Assembly (NCBI GenBank): GCA_029204225.1
Contig: MU831934.1
Location: 1-64,000, forward strand
DNA from: Diphasiastrum complanatum
Taxonomy: Eukaryota > Streptophyta > Lycopodiopsida > Lycopodiales > Lycopodiaceae
Length of the DNA: 64,000 bases
Reading direction: 5' to 3'
Every line of letters begins with the position of its first letter. Position 1 is the stretch's first letter. Shown in pieces: positions 22,962-33,830 of the stretch. Position numbers and translations under genes: made by a program. Below the pieces are notes generated by a model. That model searched no databases and had not been told where the DNA came from. It saw only the letters and a list, made by a program, of their open reading frames with translations.

Positions 22962-23105
22962 ATAATCAGTTGCAACGATAATGTAGCGGGCCTGAGATCC
23001 TTGAGCAGCAGGATGAATAGGACCAACATAATCCAGTCCCCAATTTTCAAACGGTGCTTGCGATAAAATTGGATGTAAGGGTTCATAATTTTGTCGAGTA
23101 GGCCG

Positions 23106-23717
23106 TCATGCTCGCTGGCAGACATCACATGTCTGAATAAAATTTTTTGTGTCCTTATGAAGCGTAGGCCACCAACAACCGGATTGCAAAAGTTTGTGAA
23201 CAGTAATATTTGTAGAGAAGTGTCCTCCACCCATTCCATCATGTGAAAACATGATTAGATCTGGTACTTCATGCGGTAGAACACATCTTCGTAAAATATT
23301 ATCTGATTCACAACGATACAATTGTCCTGTAATTAATTGATAAGGTTGAGCCTTATGAATCAATTGTCTTTTCTGTACTTTTGTCAAAGAGTCATTCGAT
23401 TGTCCTAGCATCAGGTACTCAACAATATCTGCCACCCACTCAGGTACTGCTTCAACATAGAACAACACAGTTTCATCATCTACTTCAGTATTAACTGGTG
23501 CGGATTCAATTTGTGAAACATGATCGGCTAGATAATGTTGCTTCTCCTTTCTGACCACAATTCGAAAGTCAAATTCAGTTAATAATAATAACCATCTTGC
23601 AATACGTCCAGTATTACACGTCTTATTTACCAAGTAAAGTAACGGTTGATGATCCGTATAAAATGCAAAGTGTGTTTCCATGAGGTAGTGACGAAATTTC
23701 CAAACAGAAAAAATCAT
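23106..23717 (-). pseudogene. Ty3 RNase H and integrase zinc domain
   Basis: The frame begins in RNase H (FAFYTDHQPLLYL, VADHVSQIE-type ADHVSQIE) and ends in the integrase HHCC zone (MFSHDGMGGGHF...TCDVCQRA). It is 203 codons without a stop. The His/Cys ligands H, H, C and C are visible. Confidence 0.88.
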
Positions 23718-23872
23718 GGCTAACGCTTCACATTCTGCTGTTGAATAATTCTTCTATGGATCTGTAAACTGTCTGCTTGCAAATCGTATAGGATAATCCT
23801 TCTTATAGTCACCTAGCTGCGTCAAAACTGATCCAATGGCATATTTTGAGGCATCCGTATAAACATGAAACT

Positions 23873-25068
23873 CTAATGTCCAATATGGAGAACGTAGTAT
23901 TGGTGTTGAAGATAATGTTTTTTTAACTTTTCAAAGGCTTCTAACGCCTCTACTGTCCAAATAGGAACAATAGTTAATTTGTATATAGGTCGTGCTAAAT
24001 CCGCAAAGAAGATAATAAAAATTCGATAGTAGTTCGCATGACCCATAAACACATAAACTCCTCGAATTGTTGCTGGCGGTGGCAATTCCACAATAACTTT
24101 GATCTTAGAGTAATCGGTGGCAATACCATGTCTTGATATCACATATCCAAGCACCACTCCGTGAGAAACCCATATCTGGCATTTTTCTAGATTTAGAGAA
24201 ATCTGATATTTGCGGCATCTTTCAAAGAGTTTCTCCAATCGATCCAGGTGGTCTGTATTTGTACTATGAACTCCCAAGTCGTCCAAGTAAATTTCAAGGA
24301 ATTTCTGCAGATAATCTTTAAAGGCAAATTGCATTACTCTTTGGAATGAACTTGGTGCATTAAGAGTCCAAACGACATTACTTTGTAAGCATAGGTGTCC
24401 CATTCTGTTGCAAAAGCAGTTTTGTGGCGATCGGCAGGTGCAATCTTAACCTGGTTGTAACCACTAAATCCATCTAGGAAACTATAAGCTTTCGCTCCAG
24501 TAAGATGATCCAAAATGCCTTCAGTAAAAGGTAACGGAAAGTGATCCTTTCATGTCACTTTATTCAATGCTTTGAGATTCACACAGATTCGCAATTTCTC
24601 ATTTTTCTTAGGAACAATGACAATCGGTGAAATCCATTTGGTATGCTCGATCTCATAAATGAAATCGGCGTCAAGAAATCTCTGAAGTTCTTTCTTTATC
24701 AGATCTGCCACATTAGGATTACAGCGATAGAACTTTGAAACCTTTGGTACTGCATCAGGTACTAAAGGTATGGTATGTTCAATGACTGATGTCGGAATAC
24801 CCTTCAAATCTTGATAAGTCCATGCAAAACAATCTTGATACTTACTAAGTAGCAAACAGAGTGCTTGATACTGTTTAGGAGTAAGTTGTGTTCCCACTTG
24901 TACAATCTTTTTCGGTTCTCCTGGTTCTGCAAGATTCATTGGTTGCGTCCTAGTTGGGCCATCGTAAACCTCTTTAGATTCCGGCATGTGTTCTTCAGGT
25001 TCACGATGTGCTTTAGGTAACATGATAACCACATCATCCAGTGTATAACGTTTAAAATGCTCTGGCAT
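23873..25068 (-). pseudogene. Ty3 reverse transcriptase
   Basis: The 25068-24550 frame includes the template-entry part (KFYRCNPNVADLIKKELQRF, SPIVIVPKKNEKLRICVNLK). A TGA near 24550 stands where the family has Arg (VTRKDHF; CGA to TGA), and the reading continues to the 24403-23873 frame with the catalytic motif EIYLDDLGVHS (near 24280). The YLDD core is intact. Frame changes near 24410 and 23870 disrupt the polyprotein. Confidence 0.88.
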
Positions 25069-25320
25069 ATCATGCTGGACTACATTTGCTTGTTCTTTTT
25101 CGAAAGGACTTGTCTTGGCTCTTCGTTTAGTCTTCTTAGCAAGAATTGATCGTGGAGGTGATGACTTTCAGGATGATAAATCTTTCTTCACAGGTGAAGA
25201 CTTCCTAGACGATGATGTCTTGCTGGAGATCTGACTTGAGGAATCATTCTTGACTTTTCCTTTGCCATTATCCAATAGAGGTGGCACTTCCTTAAAATCG
25301 ATCTTTTGAGGGGGATTTTT

Positions 25321-25830
25321 CTATTTCAGGACCGTATTATAATGTTGCTTTGTTTGTTTCTTCGTCATCAAACCTGCCATCCTGTCTCCCTTCAATATAA
25401 CTGCTTTGGACGATTTGATTGTTGGTTCATCAGGAACATTACGCATTTCAAATCTGGTCGGATCCATATGATGTAGAATTTGCTCATCCGTAAGTTCTAC
25501 ATTGTCATCATAAGTTAAGGCATGGCTCATTGGTATGAGATCATCCTCAATTGGATCTGGTATAGGTTCCGTTGATATCCAAGCTACATTCAACACATTT
25601 AGTGGAAACCTGATTGGTGTATCCAAAGTTCAATCTAACAAGGAAATCTCGCTCATCTCTGATTGAATATCTTGTTGACACATATATCCTGCTGTACAAT
25701 CAATTGTTGCAAGAGCTTCGTTCCAATTGACAGTATCCGTTTGAGAATCGTAATGAACTCCCAATTTTTTCTCTGGTCGATCACAAGTGTGATCCGTTGT
25801 TGATGAATCGTCATCCGCTTTTTGAACCAC
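25321..25830 (-). pseudogene. Ty3 protease-RT linker
   Basis: Two open stretches (25830-25630 and 25626-25321) encode the same linker seen in the fragment at 15326-16132: DSSTTDHTCDRP, NEALATIDCTAGYMC, then DTPIRFPLNVLNVAW and VELTDEQILHHMDP. No enzymatic motif. The conservation between two copies suggests a structural or cleavage linker. Confidence 0.7.
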
Positions 25831-25905
25831 TGGCTTGATAGTCCAAGTCGTAGGATCAATTTTAACTGCACTTTCACGATTTTCAAAAGTGATTTTGTCG
25901 GTACC

Positions 25906-26589
25906 TCAGTTATGAATTACTTGCTCAACTCGTAACCATGGACGTCCTAAGAGAACTCGGTAGACATTTGGTGCTTCTGGTAAGTCCATCACGATGAAAG
26001 TAATGACGAACTGTACTCCTGCAATCCTGACAGGTATATCTTCCACCATTCTTCGTGGATGAACCGTCGTTTGATCAGCTAGCTTAATAACAAAAGTAGC
26101 AGGCTTAATCTTTGTAAGGCCCCATTTTGTACGTAGCTTTGTAGAAATCAGGTTAACTCCTGAACCGCCGTCTATCACAGCTACTTCTTTAGAAAATTGT
26201 CTATGTTGTATCGGCAGAGTGATATTCTTTTGTTCACTTTCCCAAGCGGCTCCAACATGGAGTACATCGTTAGATTCTTCAAATCCAACACAAAAAAGAG
26301 GCTCCTGATGGTCTTCTAATTCTTCTTGAGCTAACTTTTGCGCTAAGATTTCTTTTGCTTTTGGCACCAACTTTAGGAACTCTCCCAATGAAATATTGAT
26401 CTTGCTAGACAAAATATTCATGAGTAATTTTGTATGTGGTGCTTCAGGTTCAGTCATCTTGAAGGGTTCTTTGTGATGATGTAATTGATCATTCATATCC
26501 ATACGTAAATTTTTTGGAGGCTGCAATGGTGAAGACCGAACTTCAACTGTTACTTTAGCAGCTTCAAGTTCCTCTTCTTCTTGCTCCAC
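25906..26589 (-). pseudogene. Ty3 aspartic protease
   Basis: A 227-codon frame with the protease active site VIDGGSGVNLIST and the supporting blocks VIKLADQTTVHPRR and FVITFIVMDLPEAPNV followed by LLGRPWLR. It matures the gag-pol polyprotein. It sits after the gag zinc knuckles and before the linker and RT. Confidence 0.87.
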
Positions 26590-26809
26590 TGTCTCATATC
26601 CTGATATCTTTGTTTTTCTGCATTAAGATTTGGATAGACTTCCGATGCTGTTGGTGTATCGTTCAATGGTATAGAATCAGCAGGTACTGAATCCACTACT
26701 GGTTCTTTTGGCTTTTGTGCTCTAGTGACCACCATCAAGGGTGCACTTGGTTTATTATGAGCTATCGATCCTTGCTTGATTGTTATCAAATTTACAGGTG
26801 CTGTAGCCG

Positions 26810-28172
26810 GTGGTGGCTTTGGTCTTGCTGGACAGTCTTTATAGCAATGCCCATATCCACAATCACGACAGAATGGTAAAATTTTCCTTTATTTGGACAT
26901 TCTGCAACTCTGTGATTTTCTCCACATGCAAAGCATCCAAGTGGTGCTCTGGCCCAATTTCTCGAGGCTTGTTGTTGAGCAGCAGCATAAATGGCATACT
27001 ATTCTGAAGATCTACCTTCCTGATCATTACCATAGCTCCATTGCTCAGCACTTCCGTAAGGTTCTGGTTCCATCAAATTGGCAGGAGGAGCGGAGTGTTT
27101 TGGTGGGACAGGCAAAGCTAGACGATCCGGGTATCCAAGAGTAGATTGTCATAGTCTTGCTGTTGGATTGCCTCCATATTGTGGATTCGATATCCCATCT
27201 GGGCATACCGTTGTTGAATTATCCAAGGGTTGAAGTTGCAAAAGGTAGTCTTATGGTAAGGTGAATTACACAGATAGCAAACACTGATTTTCATTCGTTT
27301 TTTCAATTGAAGACACTCGTTCACTGTGTGATTTTCTGTACAAATAGAACACCAAACATTTTCCGTGGTAGGAAAAGTCTTTGCAAACTTCTCATGTTCC
27401 TTGTTCGCTTCTCTGTGGAAATTTTCCAATGCTTTGATCTTCTCATCAAATTGCAACTGCAACTTTTCCATCTGTTTCTGATGGGTCTTCCCAAGTTTCT
27501 CGAACTCATTGAGCATCATTTCTGCAGTAGCATTGACATTCGTTGATGCAATAGTAGTGGATGTCGTAGTAGTCTGCCCTGCTGTATAAGGCAACATACT
27601 GACATTCGGCTGATCATTTGAATCTTCATCCTCCTCCCGAATTGCATCATCCATCGCATTTTGCAAAAGAAAAACTCATTATCACGTTTCAGTTCACGTC
27701 TGATCCGTTTAGGTAGACTTGACAAAAACCACATAATCATGGCATTTTCATTAATCAGCTCAGGCTCACATTCAGATCAAAGACGTTTCACCCTTTCGAT
27801 GTAATCTCGAACCATTTCCCGCTTTCCCATTTTAATTTTATCTAAAAGTAGGAAAGGGTCTTCCATAAACTTCCGCAGTTTGAACCGTGTGATAAGGGCT
27901 CGTTTAACAACCTCCCAATCTGTACGCTCAGTTTCATCTTGGTTATAGTACCACTCTTGTGTTGCGTCTGTTAAGGCCATAGGAAACAACTTAAGTTTAT
28001 CTTGAGGATAGATCTCACCATAGATCTCACAGGATTCAACATAGATCTGAAAAAATCTAACTGGATCTGTCAATCCATTATATTTGGGTAGATCCAATCG
28101 GGGTGCTCTTCTAACAATAATTGGATTGACCTCCTGTGGAGCACCTCCAGAAGCAGCTCCAGGGGCAGCCAT
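26810..28172 (-). pseudogene. Ty3 gag with four zinc-knuckle-like motifs
   Basis: The gag core (28172-27777) begins MAAPGAASGGAPQEVNP and carries LDLPKYNGLTDPVRFF, QEWYYNQDETERTDWE and DYIERVKRL, the retrotransposon gag fold. The next frame (27666-27118) has a coiled coil and two knuckles, CSICTENHTVNEC and CYLCNSPYHKTTFC. Downstream, in the stretch 26960-26820, two more appear: CFACGENHRVAEC and, after a frameshift, CRDCGYGHCYKDC. Four motifs is more than the usual one or two. Frameshifts separate the blocks. Confidence 0.85.
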
Positions 28173-29230
28173 CTTACAAACTTAGATCAAATCGATAATG
28201 TGATTGGATATAGATTTTTCCAAAAACCTATCTCATATTAGATCTGCTAGCTCTATTCCACTTTTCAAGAATCTGATTCTATATGATGAAAACCTACCCA
28301 AAATTCCATCAATCGATACTTCTCAAAAATGATAAATCTTTCAGAGTCTAATTTAGAATATATCAGATTTGATCCAAATTTTGACAGAGACTTGATCTGG
28401 AAAATCAGAAAATAAAAATAGGACCGGTGAAGGTTCTCTAGGCGAAGGTTGTCTCGGCGAAGGTTCAACAGTGCTAGTTTGGGATAAAAACTCTCTGAAC
28501 ACTTTTCTAGCAATTTCTTGGGAAATAACCTTCGCCGACTTTTCAGATGGAAGTTCTGACACAGATAAAATTATGGACAATCGAACAAAGGTTTCTAACA
28601 CAAGAAAATACAATTTTTGTAATCTGACGAGGGTAAAAATCAAGATTTTTTATGATCTAACCAAGATGAATCTTCGTCAAACTCAAAAATAGTAGTGTAC
28701 TATAAATAGAATATTCTGGAAACTTGGCGAAGGTTCTGGCGAAGGATCAAGAGTAATACTGGTAATTTTGCAAAAAAGTGACTTTTTTGGCAAAAATATG
28801 ACAATATGACAACCGATCATCTGGAAACCTTTCTATTTTTGGTATTATTCTTCGCCGACCTGGCAGTAGATAGATCTGAATCACATCTAAGCATAGTGAA
28901 TTGGGCGAAGGTTCTTTTTCTGTATTGTTTAGGAGTTCTGAGCTCTGATGACGCTTTCTATCTCTTTTTGACCAAATTTGACAGATTTGACCGATTTTTG
29001 TTATTTTCTCTGATATCTCAGATCCAAATGGATCTTAAGATTGGTGGTCTGAATAGCTTTCCCTATTTAATAATCAGATTAGATTTCAAACAAGCAAATC
29101 CACTCAAATCGAGCAAAATCAATCTCAAACTAACCCTACAATGCAGTTTTAACACTATTCATGCCACGACAAGATGCCTAATGCAAGCTAACCTCAACCA
29201 AAACATGCTGCAAACTGAAAAATTGGCGTA
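28173..29230 (-). other. Ty3 leader with repeated GGCGAAGGTT motif
   Basis: Non-coding leader between the primer site and gag, containing many copies of GGCGAAGGTT in either orientation (28421-28434, 28441, 28456, inverted 28527, 28726, 28738, inverted 28850, 28904). The same motif recurs in the stretch after integrase (21688-21983). Confidence 0.85.
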
Positions 29231-29250
29231 GCTCCCCGGCAATGGCGCCA
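29231..29250 (-). other. Ty3 primer binding site
   Basis: Minus strand TGGCGCCATTGCCGGGG(A), separated from the LTR end by four bases. It resembles the TGGCGCCGTTGCCGGGG type which, from memory, pairs with tRNA-Asp in Athila-like elements. Confidence 0.85.
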
Positions 29251-29254
29251 AAAT

Positions 29255-30001
29255 TGTAGTGGGTTTCTTTCCTTGCCTAACTTGAATCCAAGATCTAGTC
29301 AATTTAGCATCAAAGAGACGAAGTTAGTTGTCACGCGTAGGTTCGTTCCCATGAGAGCGATAGTATAGTTCAGATTTCAACATGAATGGAGGATCTAACA
29401 CTAACATCCATTAACACTAAGCATTAACACTACATCCATTAACCCTAAATCAACAACAATGATAGAAACTTACTCTTCTCTCTCTCCCTTTCTCTCTCAC
29501 AAAAAGCATAAGAAATAGCAATCCCAATAATGATCAAATCCAACAATTAGCAAAATCCAAAGAAAGCATGAGAAATGGAGGAAAAGAAAGGAAGAGCAAG
29601 GACATTCATCAATCCATTTCTAAAGAGGACCAATCTGCTTTATTGAAATGAGGAAATGAACATCAGGAATAACTCGAGTTGGTCCCTTTTTATAGTAGAG
29701 AGGAGGACCCTGGCCTCTGAATCCTATTGGTCCAGTCTTGCCTCTCTTTTTATTCAAATTTAAAAAAATTGTGGGAACCATCAAAATTGGCGGGAGACCC
29801 AACTTTATTCACTAACTTGACAATTAGGCCCTGCGACATTAAAAGTCCCGCAAAAAGGCCTAAAGTCCTTTTATTGACTTTTAACTAATCAATCAAATAA
29901 CTATGTGATCATTGGGTTGGACTTACACACGCAGGGTGCCAGATCCCTCTCACTTATTAACTAGGGTTAGAGTTGCCTTGGGATCCGCAAACCCTCCAAC
30001 A
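29255..30001 (-). repeat. Ty3 5' LTR
   Basis: Partner of 18920-19665: same TG...CA ends, 747 bp, about two dozen differences by eye. Followed by the right copy of AAGTA. Confidence 0.95.
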
Positions 30002-30006
30002 AAGTA
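30002..30006. repeat. Target site duplication AAGTA (right)
   Basis: Exact copy of 18915-18919. Confidence 0.95.
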
Positions 30007-30305
30007 ATAAAGAACTTTCCATCAAGTAACGATGGTGTCTGCATTGGGCCACATATATCAGTATGCACAATGTCTAATAGATATCTAGAAATGTGTTCTT
30101 GATTTGACCTGAATGGCCTCCTTGCCTGCTTTCCTTTGATACAACTTGAGCAGACAGGGGGATTGACAACTTTACAGTCTAAATCAAGAACTGAAGAATG
30201 TTTAGACATGTTACCTATTGATGTATAGTTAAGGTGACCAAGTCTATAATGCCAAATCACTTCTTTATTCAGATATGTTGAACTTCTTAAAGCACGATCA
30301 GTCAC
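30007..30305 (-). pseudogene. Copia Y integrase, upstream half
   Basis: The pre-integrase zinc zone (IWHYRLGHLNYTSI...VCSSCIKGKQARR) leads to the first catalytic Asp (IVHTDICGPM) and ends at DGKFFIT, where the Ty3 element interrupts it. The remainder is at 18914 and below. Confidence 0.9.
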
Positions 30306-30418
30306 AGCATTACAATGACTAAGCCTATAGAGATATCCTTGTCTCTTTTCGAGTGCAAGAACTCTCCTACTCTTATCAAGAATTTGACAAAAATATGTCT
30401 GAAACTCTACCCTATGTT

Positions 30419-30796
30419 CTAAATCTGTGATTCGACTGACTGATAGTATAATGTTGTTAGATTCGAGACATACAATACATTTGGCACAAGCTTCGTCATT
30501 CCATTCTGAAAGTTCATCCTAATAGTACCGTCACCTTCAATTATGTGGGAGCTATTGTCTCCGAGGTGAATGAATTTCTTGGTGCTATAGGCCGAATAGT
30601 CGATAAACCACTCTTGATGGCTTGTCATGTGTTGTGTTGCTCCAGAATTGAGGAACCATTCCTCTGACTGTTCGACATGGCGATGGCTCACCATGAAGAC
30701 TTCCTGCTCATCATCATCTTCGATCTTTTGCTTGGTGTCGGCTGCATGAGCTTGCTGATCCGGCTTCTTCTTCTTATTGTCGTTACTGAATGTCAA
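30419..30796 (-). pseudogene. Copia Y protease
   Basis: The frame shows EEWFLNSGATQHMTSH, the copia protease active site with Asn in place of the catalytic Asp (normally DSGAT), then FIHLGDNSSHIIEGDG and KLVPNVLYVSNL. The loss of the Asp alone would inactivate it. A knuckle region lies just upstream in another frame. Confidence 0.85.
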
Positions 30797-31014
30797 GACT
30801 TGATAGTCTTGGATCTCATAATTTACCTGCAGAAGAGTCTTTTCTTGTTGTTTTGAGCAGGTGACTGATTTTGGGACTTCTGTGACTGCTTTTGATTGTC
30901 GTCATTTTGTTTGACAGCTTCCTTCTTCTGTTGCTTCTTTGAGCCCTTATTTGAGAATAATGCTTGTGAGTCGTTGATGGAGGATGAAGATGATCCACCT
31001 CTTCTTGTTTCCTC

Positions 31015-31521
31015 CTAGAGCAACATAATTATGACTCTGGATAATGTGATGTATGAGTGTGTGAAAACCATCATCACCCAATTTTCATAGGAAGATGGTA
31101 ACCCTGACAATAAGGTCATTACAACATCAGAGTCTTCAATTGCTGAACTGATTGTTGTCATCTGATCCATTAGAGTCTTAAATTCATTTATGTGATTATG
31201 AAAAAAATCGCCATCTGACATTCTGAGAGAGAGGAATTTTCTCCTCAGATGCAGCTTCAAAGTGACATCTCTCACTTCATATAATGTACTCAATATATCC
31301 CAAGCTTCTTTCAATGATTGGGCGTTTCTGATATGACGAGCGACTATTTCCCACAGTTCTTTGGCCATCAGTACTACTCTTATTTTGAAGTTCCATAAAT
31401 GGTAATTCGAACCATCCAATTTTTCTACCATTAGAGCAGACTGTGATTGTGAATCCATTTGGAATTTCAAGACGAGTATATGCAGATAGTATATTAATAT
31501 GACTGAAAATAATAGTAGCAA
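31015..31521 (-). pseudogene. Copia Y gag
   Basis: The gag core starts at MDSQSQSALMVEKLDGSNY, followed by HLWNFKIRVVLMAKELWE, LKEAWDILSTLYEVRD and LLSGLPSSYENWV. The N-terminal extension of the frame (MLLLFSVILIYY) comes from the leader and is unlikely to be translated. The same family as the gag at 32201-32779 and at 46956. Confidence 0.85.
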
Positions 31522-31567
31522 CTGCCTACACTATATGCTCTGGATCTATCTTTAGGAATCAGAGAAG

Positions 31568-31579
31568 GAGCTCTGATAC
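31568..31579 (-). other. Copia Y primer binding site
   Basis: Minus strand TGGTATCAGAGC next to an LTR end AATCCCAGCA. The 5' LTR begins at 31580 but is cut short within about 130 bases by element X sequence. Confidence 0.85.
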
Positions 31580-31708
31580 CATGCTGGGATTCGATAGGTG
31601 GATTAACCTTCAATGCTTGTTGCAAAAAAAGCAGCAGCATGGAATCCTCGGTGCATGAAACTAAGTCTATCAATTTAGTAATCAGACCAACTTCAAAGTT
31701 TTTGAATT

Positions 31709-33016
31709 CTATCCTACTTGATTGATCATAGCTTCAAAGTTGCTAGATCGACTAAGTTGATTCCCTAGCCATGCACAAATTACCTTGAATACATAATTTA
31801 GCTTTATGGAAGCGTTGCATCGACAGGTCATATGTTGAATAGCTCCAGAATCCAAAAACCAAGAATTATCCAATAGTGTCTTTTGGTCTTTAACCATAAA
31901 TGCTCCTTCGTCCATGTCGAGATATGGAGATGTTGTGATTGCATTCGCCTGTTGATCTGGTGACTTGCTGGCATTCTTTGCTTTGAGCACCCTGCAATCT
32001 TGGATCTCATTATTAGTGCGCTTGCAATACTTACAGAACATCTTCTTTTTCGACTGTGATTTGATAATTGTTCTTGACTTTGCGTTGATTTTTTATTGGA
32101 TGCGGATTGCTTAGAGCTTTTTAGCTTCTATCGTTTTGAGCCTTTGTTGACATATAGAGCTTGAGATGATGAAGTCAACGAAGCATCTTGACTTCTTCGA
32201 TTATCTTCTTGCAACAATATAGATAACTCTATTGAGAGTTAAATTTGAGTGTGTCGATATGATCATCACCCAGTTCTCATATGTGGAGGGCAAGATTGAA
32301 AGCAATGTCATAATTGTGTCTTGATCATCTATGAACGATCCGACAGCGGCCATTTGTTGCAAGAGATTCTTAAACTGGTTAATGTGATTCTGAAGTGAAT
32401 CACCATTCGACATCTTGAGTGTGAAAAATTTCCTTCGTAGATGTAACTTAGAAGTTAAGTCTCTCACATCATATAGTGGACTCAAGATGTCTCATAATTC
32501 TTTTGAAGTTTGAGCTTCGAATATGTGGCCAATCTGAGTGTCTGATATATTGAGAATAATAAGTGCGAAAGTTGTACCATCCTTTGATTTTCACTTTGAG
32601 TCGGTTGTGGTGTCTTTAAGCTTCACTTCTGTACTGGTGACAACATCCCACAACTCGTTGGCGATTAGCAAGGTCTTCATCTTAAATTTCCACAAGTAGT
32701 AGATCTTAAATTTCCACAAGTAGTAGTTGGATCCATTCAGCTTGTCTACGATAAGACCAACTTTACTTTGAGAATCCATCTGGAACTTTAGTCTGTCGAC
32801 AAATCGATGACGTTAAGAGAGAGATGTCATGTTGCGTGCTACAATTGGAAATCAATTATCTAATACTGAAATTTGATACCACAAATTGAAGAATATGATA
32901 CTGTGAAAAAGTATCTAATGATATCGTGAAATATATCAAGTATTAGGGCTCTGGTATTATAGACCGCTATGATATCATGAAGGTACTAGCATATTAAATA
33001 ATACGCTCTGATACCA
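31709..33016 (-). mobile_element. Copia fragment X (gag to protease)
   Basis: A second copia of the same family as Y, cut off after the protease active site. Gag starts at 32779 (MDSQSKVGLIVDKLNGSNYY), continues at 32485-32201 (SPLYDVRDLTSKLHLRRKFF), and the 32041-31709 frame has a knuckle start (CKYCKRTNNEIQDC) and WFLDSGAIQHMT. Its primer site is at 33005-33016. A 24-bp tandem duplication around 32679-32726 repeats YYLWKFK in gag. Confidence 0.82.
33005..33016 (-). other. Copia X primer binding site
   Basis: Minus strand TGGTATCAGAGC, directly against an LTR end (CTTTCCAACA on the minus strand). Confidence 0.88.
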
Positions 33017-33830
33017 TGTTGGAAAGAGGTAATAGCAATAACGACAAGTCGAAGGTTATGAACGACTTATCGAGTGCAGCATAATAAAGCCTTCTTTCCT
33101 AATGCATGCCTACGCCTATCAATATTAAACAAAACATAATGACAAAAGTCACGTTCAATCTTTTAGGAATTAATTTTGAAATCGCTAGCACTAAAGTGAT
33201 TATGAAGCCAAACAATGAAGTATTGAATTAGCAGACAAGATTATCAATTACAAAACAATCACAGAGATGCATACATTCTGACATAATACTGAACGCATAA
33301 AAAGGAGTAGATTGATTCAGCATGTAGCATGTACAAAATCAGATGATGATGAGCACAAGTCAATTGCGGATAGAAATCGCGTACTTTAAGCTATCTCAGA
33401 GTAACTGAAACTCTGTTCGATTGCGTTTCCGCTGATAAGCAGTAAGGGCGAGTAGCAATACTCTAATGAACTCTGAAAGAAAAGCTAAGCTAGAAAGTTG
33501 AGCAAGAGTTTATTTTTTTGTGTTTGATGATCAACGATTTATACCAAGCAATTGACGCACGTCCAATAGGACAACTATTAGGTCGTAGATCGCAATAGCC
33601 AGTTGGCCATAGTGAGCTGGCATCCATCCAGTCAGGATTTCCCGAAAATTTACTTGCTAATCAGTTAGGGCAAGTTTGTAGCTTCAATTCAATTGGAACA
33701 ATAATTGTCTTTCATTCTATAGTTCGGACTATGTCCGATTTGTCGGATCCACCTGTTAGCGATTCCCGAGTATTTCTTCAGATTGTGGAAAAACAGATAT
33801 AAAACTGTAGAACTAGATAATAGAGTGGAT
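33017..33830 (-). mobile_element. Probable 5' LTR of copia X (outer limit uncertain)
   Basis: Begins tgttggaaagaggtaatag next to the primer site. No partner is visible and no clear CA end is fixed, so the right limit is a guess. Nothing coding is seen. Confidence 0.35.

Larger units (their letters stand above)
18920..30001 (-). mobile_element. Complete Ty3/gypsy element nested in copia Y (11.1 kb)
   Basis: Two LTRs (18920-19665 and 29255-30001, TG...CA), a perfect 5-bp target duplication, a primer site, gag, protease, RT, RNase H and integrase in Ty3 order, and a further sense-strand reading frame between integrase and the 3' LTR. The primer site (TGGCGCCATTGCCGGGG on the minus strand) is of the tRNA-Asp type I recall for Athila-like elements. 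That and the extra 3' ORF suggest the Tat/Athila side of plant Ty3, not a chromovirus, and no chromodomain is seen. LTRs differ at about two dozen positions by eye (roughly 3%), so the insertion is moderately young. Pol is broken by several stops and frameshifts. Confidence 0.93.
16881..31579 (-). mobile_element. Copia element Y, split by a nested Ty3 element
   Basis: Minus-strand copia element read from its primer site at 31568-31579 through gag (31521-31015), protease (30796-30419) and the first integrase part (30305-30007), then interrupted by the Ty3 element at 18920-30001, then integrase core (18914-18554), integrase C-terminus (18553-18155), a deleted RT, and RNase H (17422-16898) up to the polypurine tract. 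Across the target duplication the two integrase halves join in frame (ITFIDEY). The RT catalytic YVDD segment is missing. Its LTR ends read TGTTGGATT (at 16880) and AATCCCAGCA (at 31580), an imperfect inverted pair as expected for one LTR family, although full LTRs are not recovered. Confidence 0.85.
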
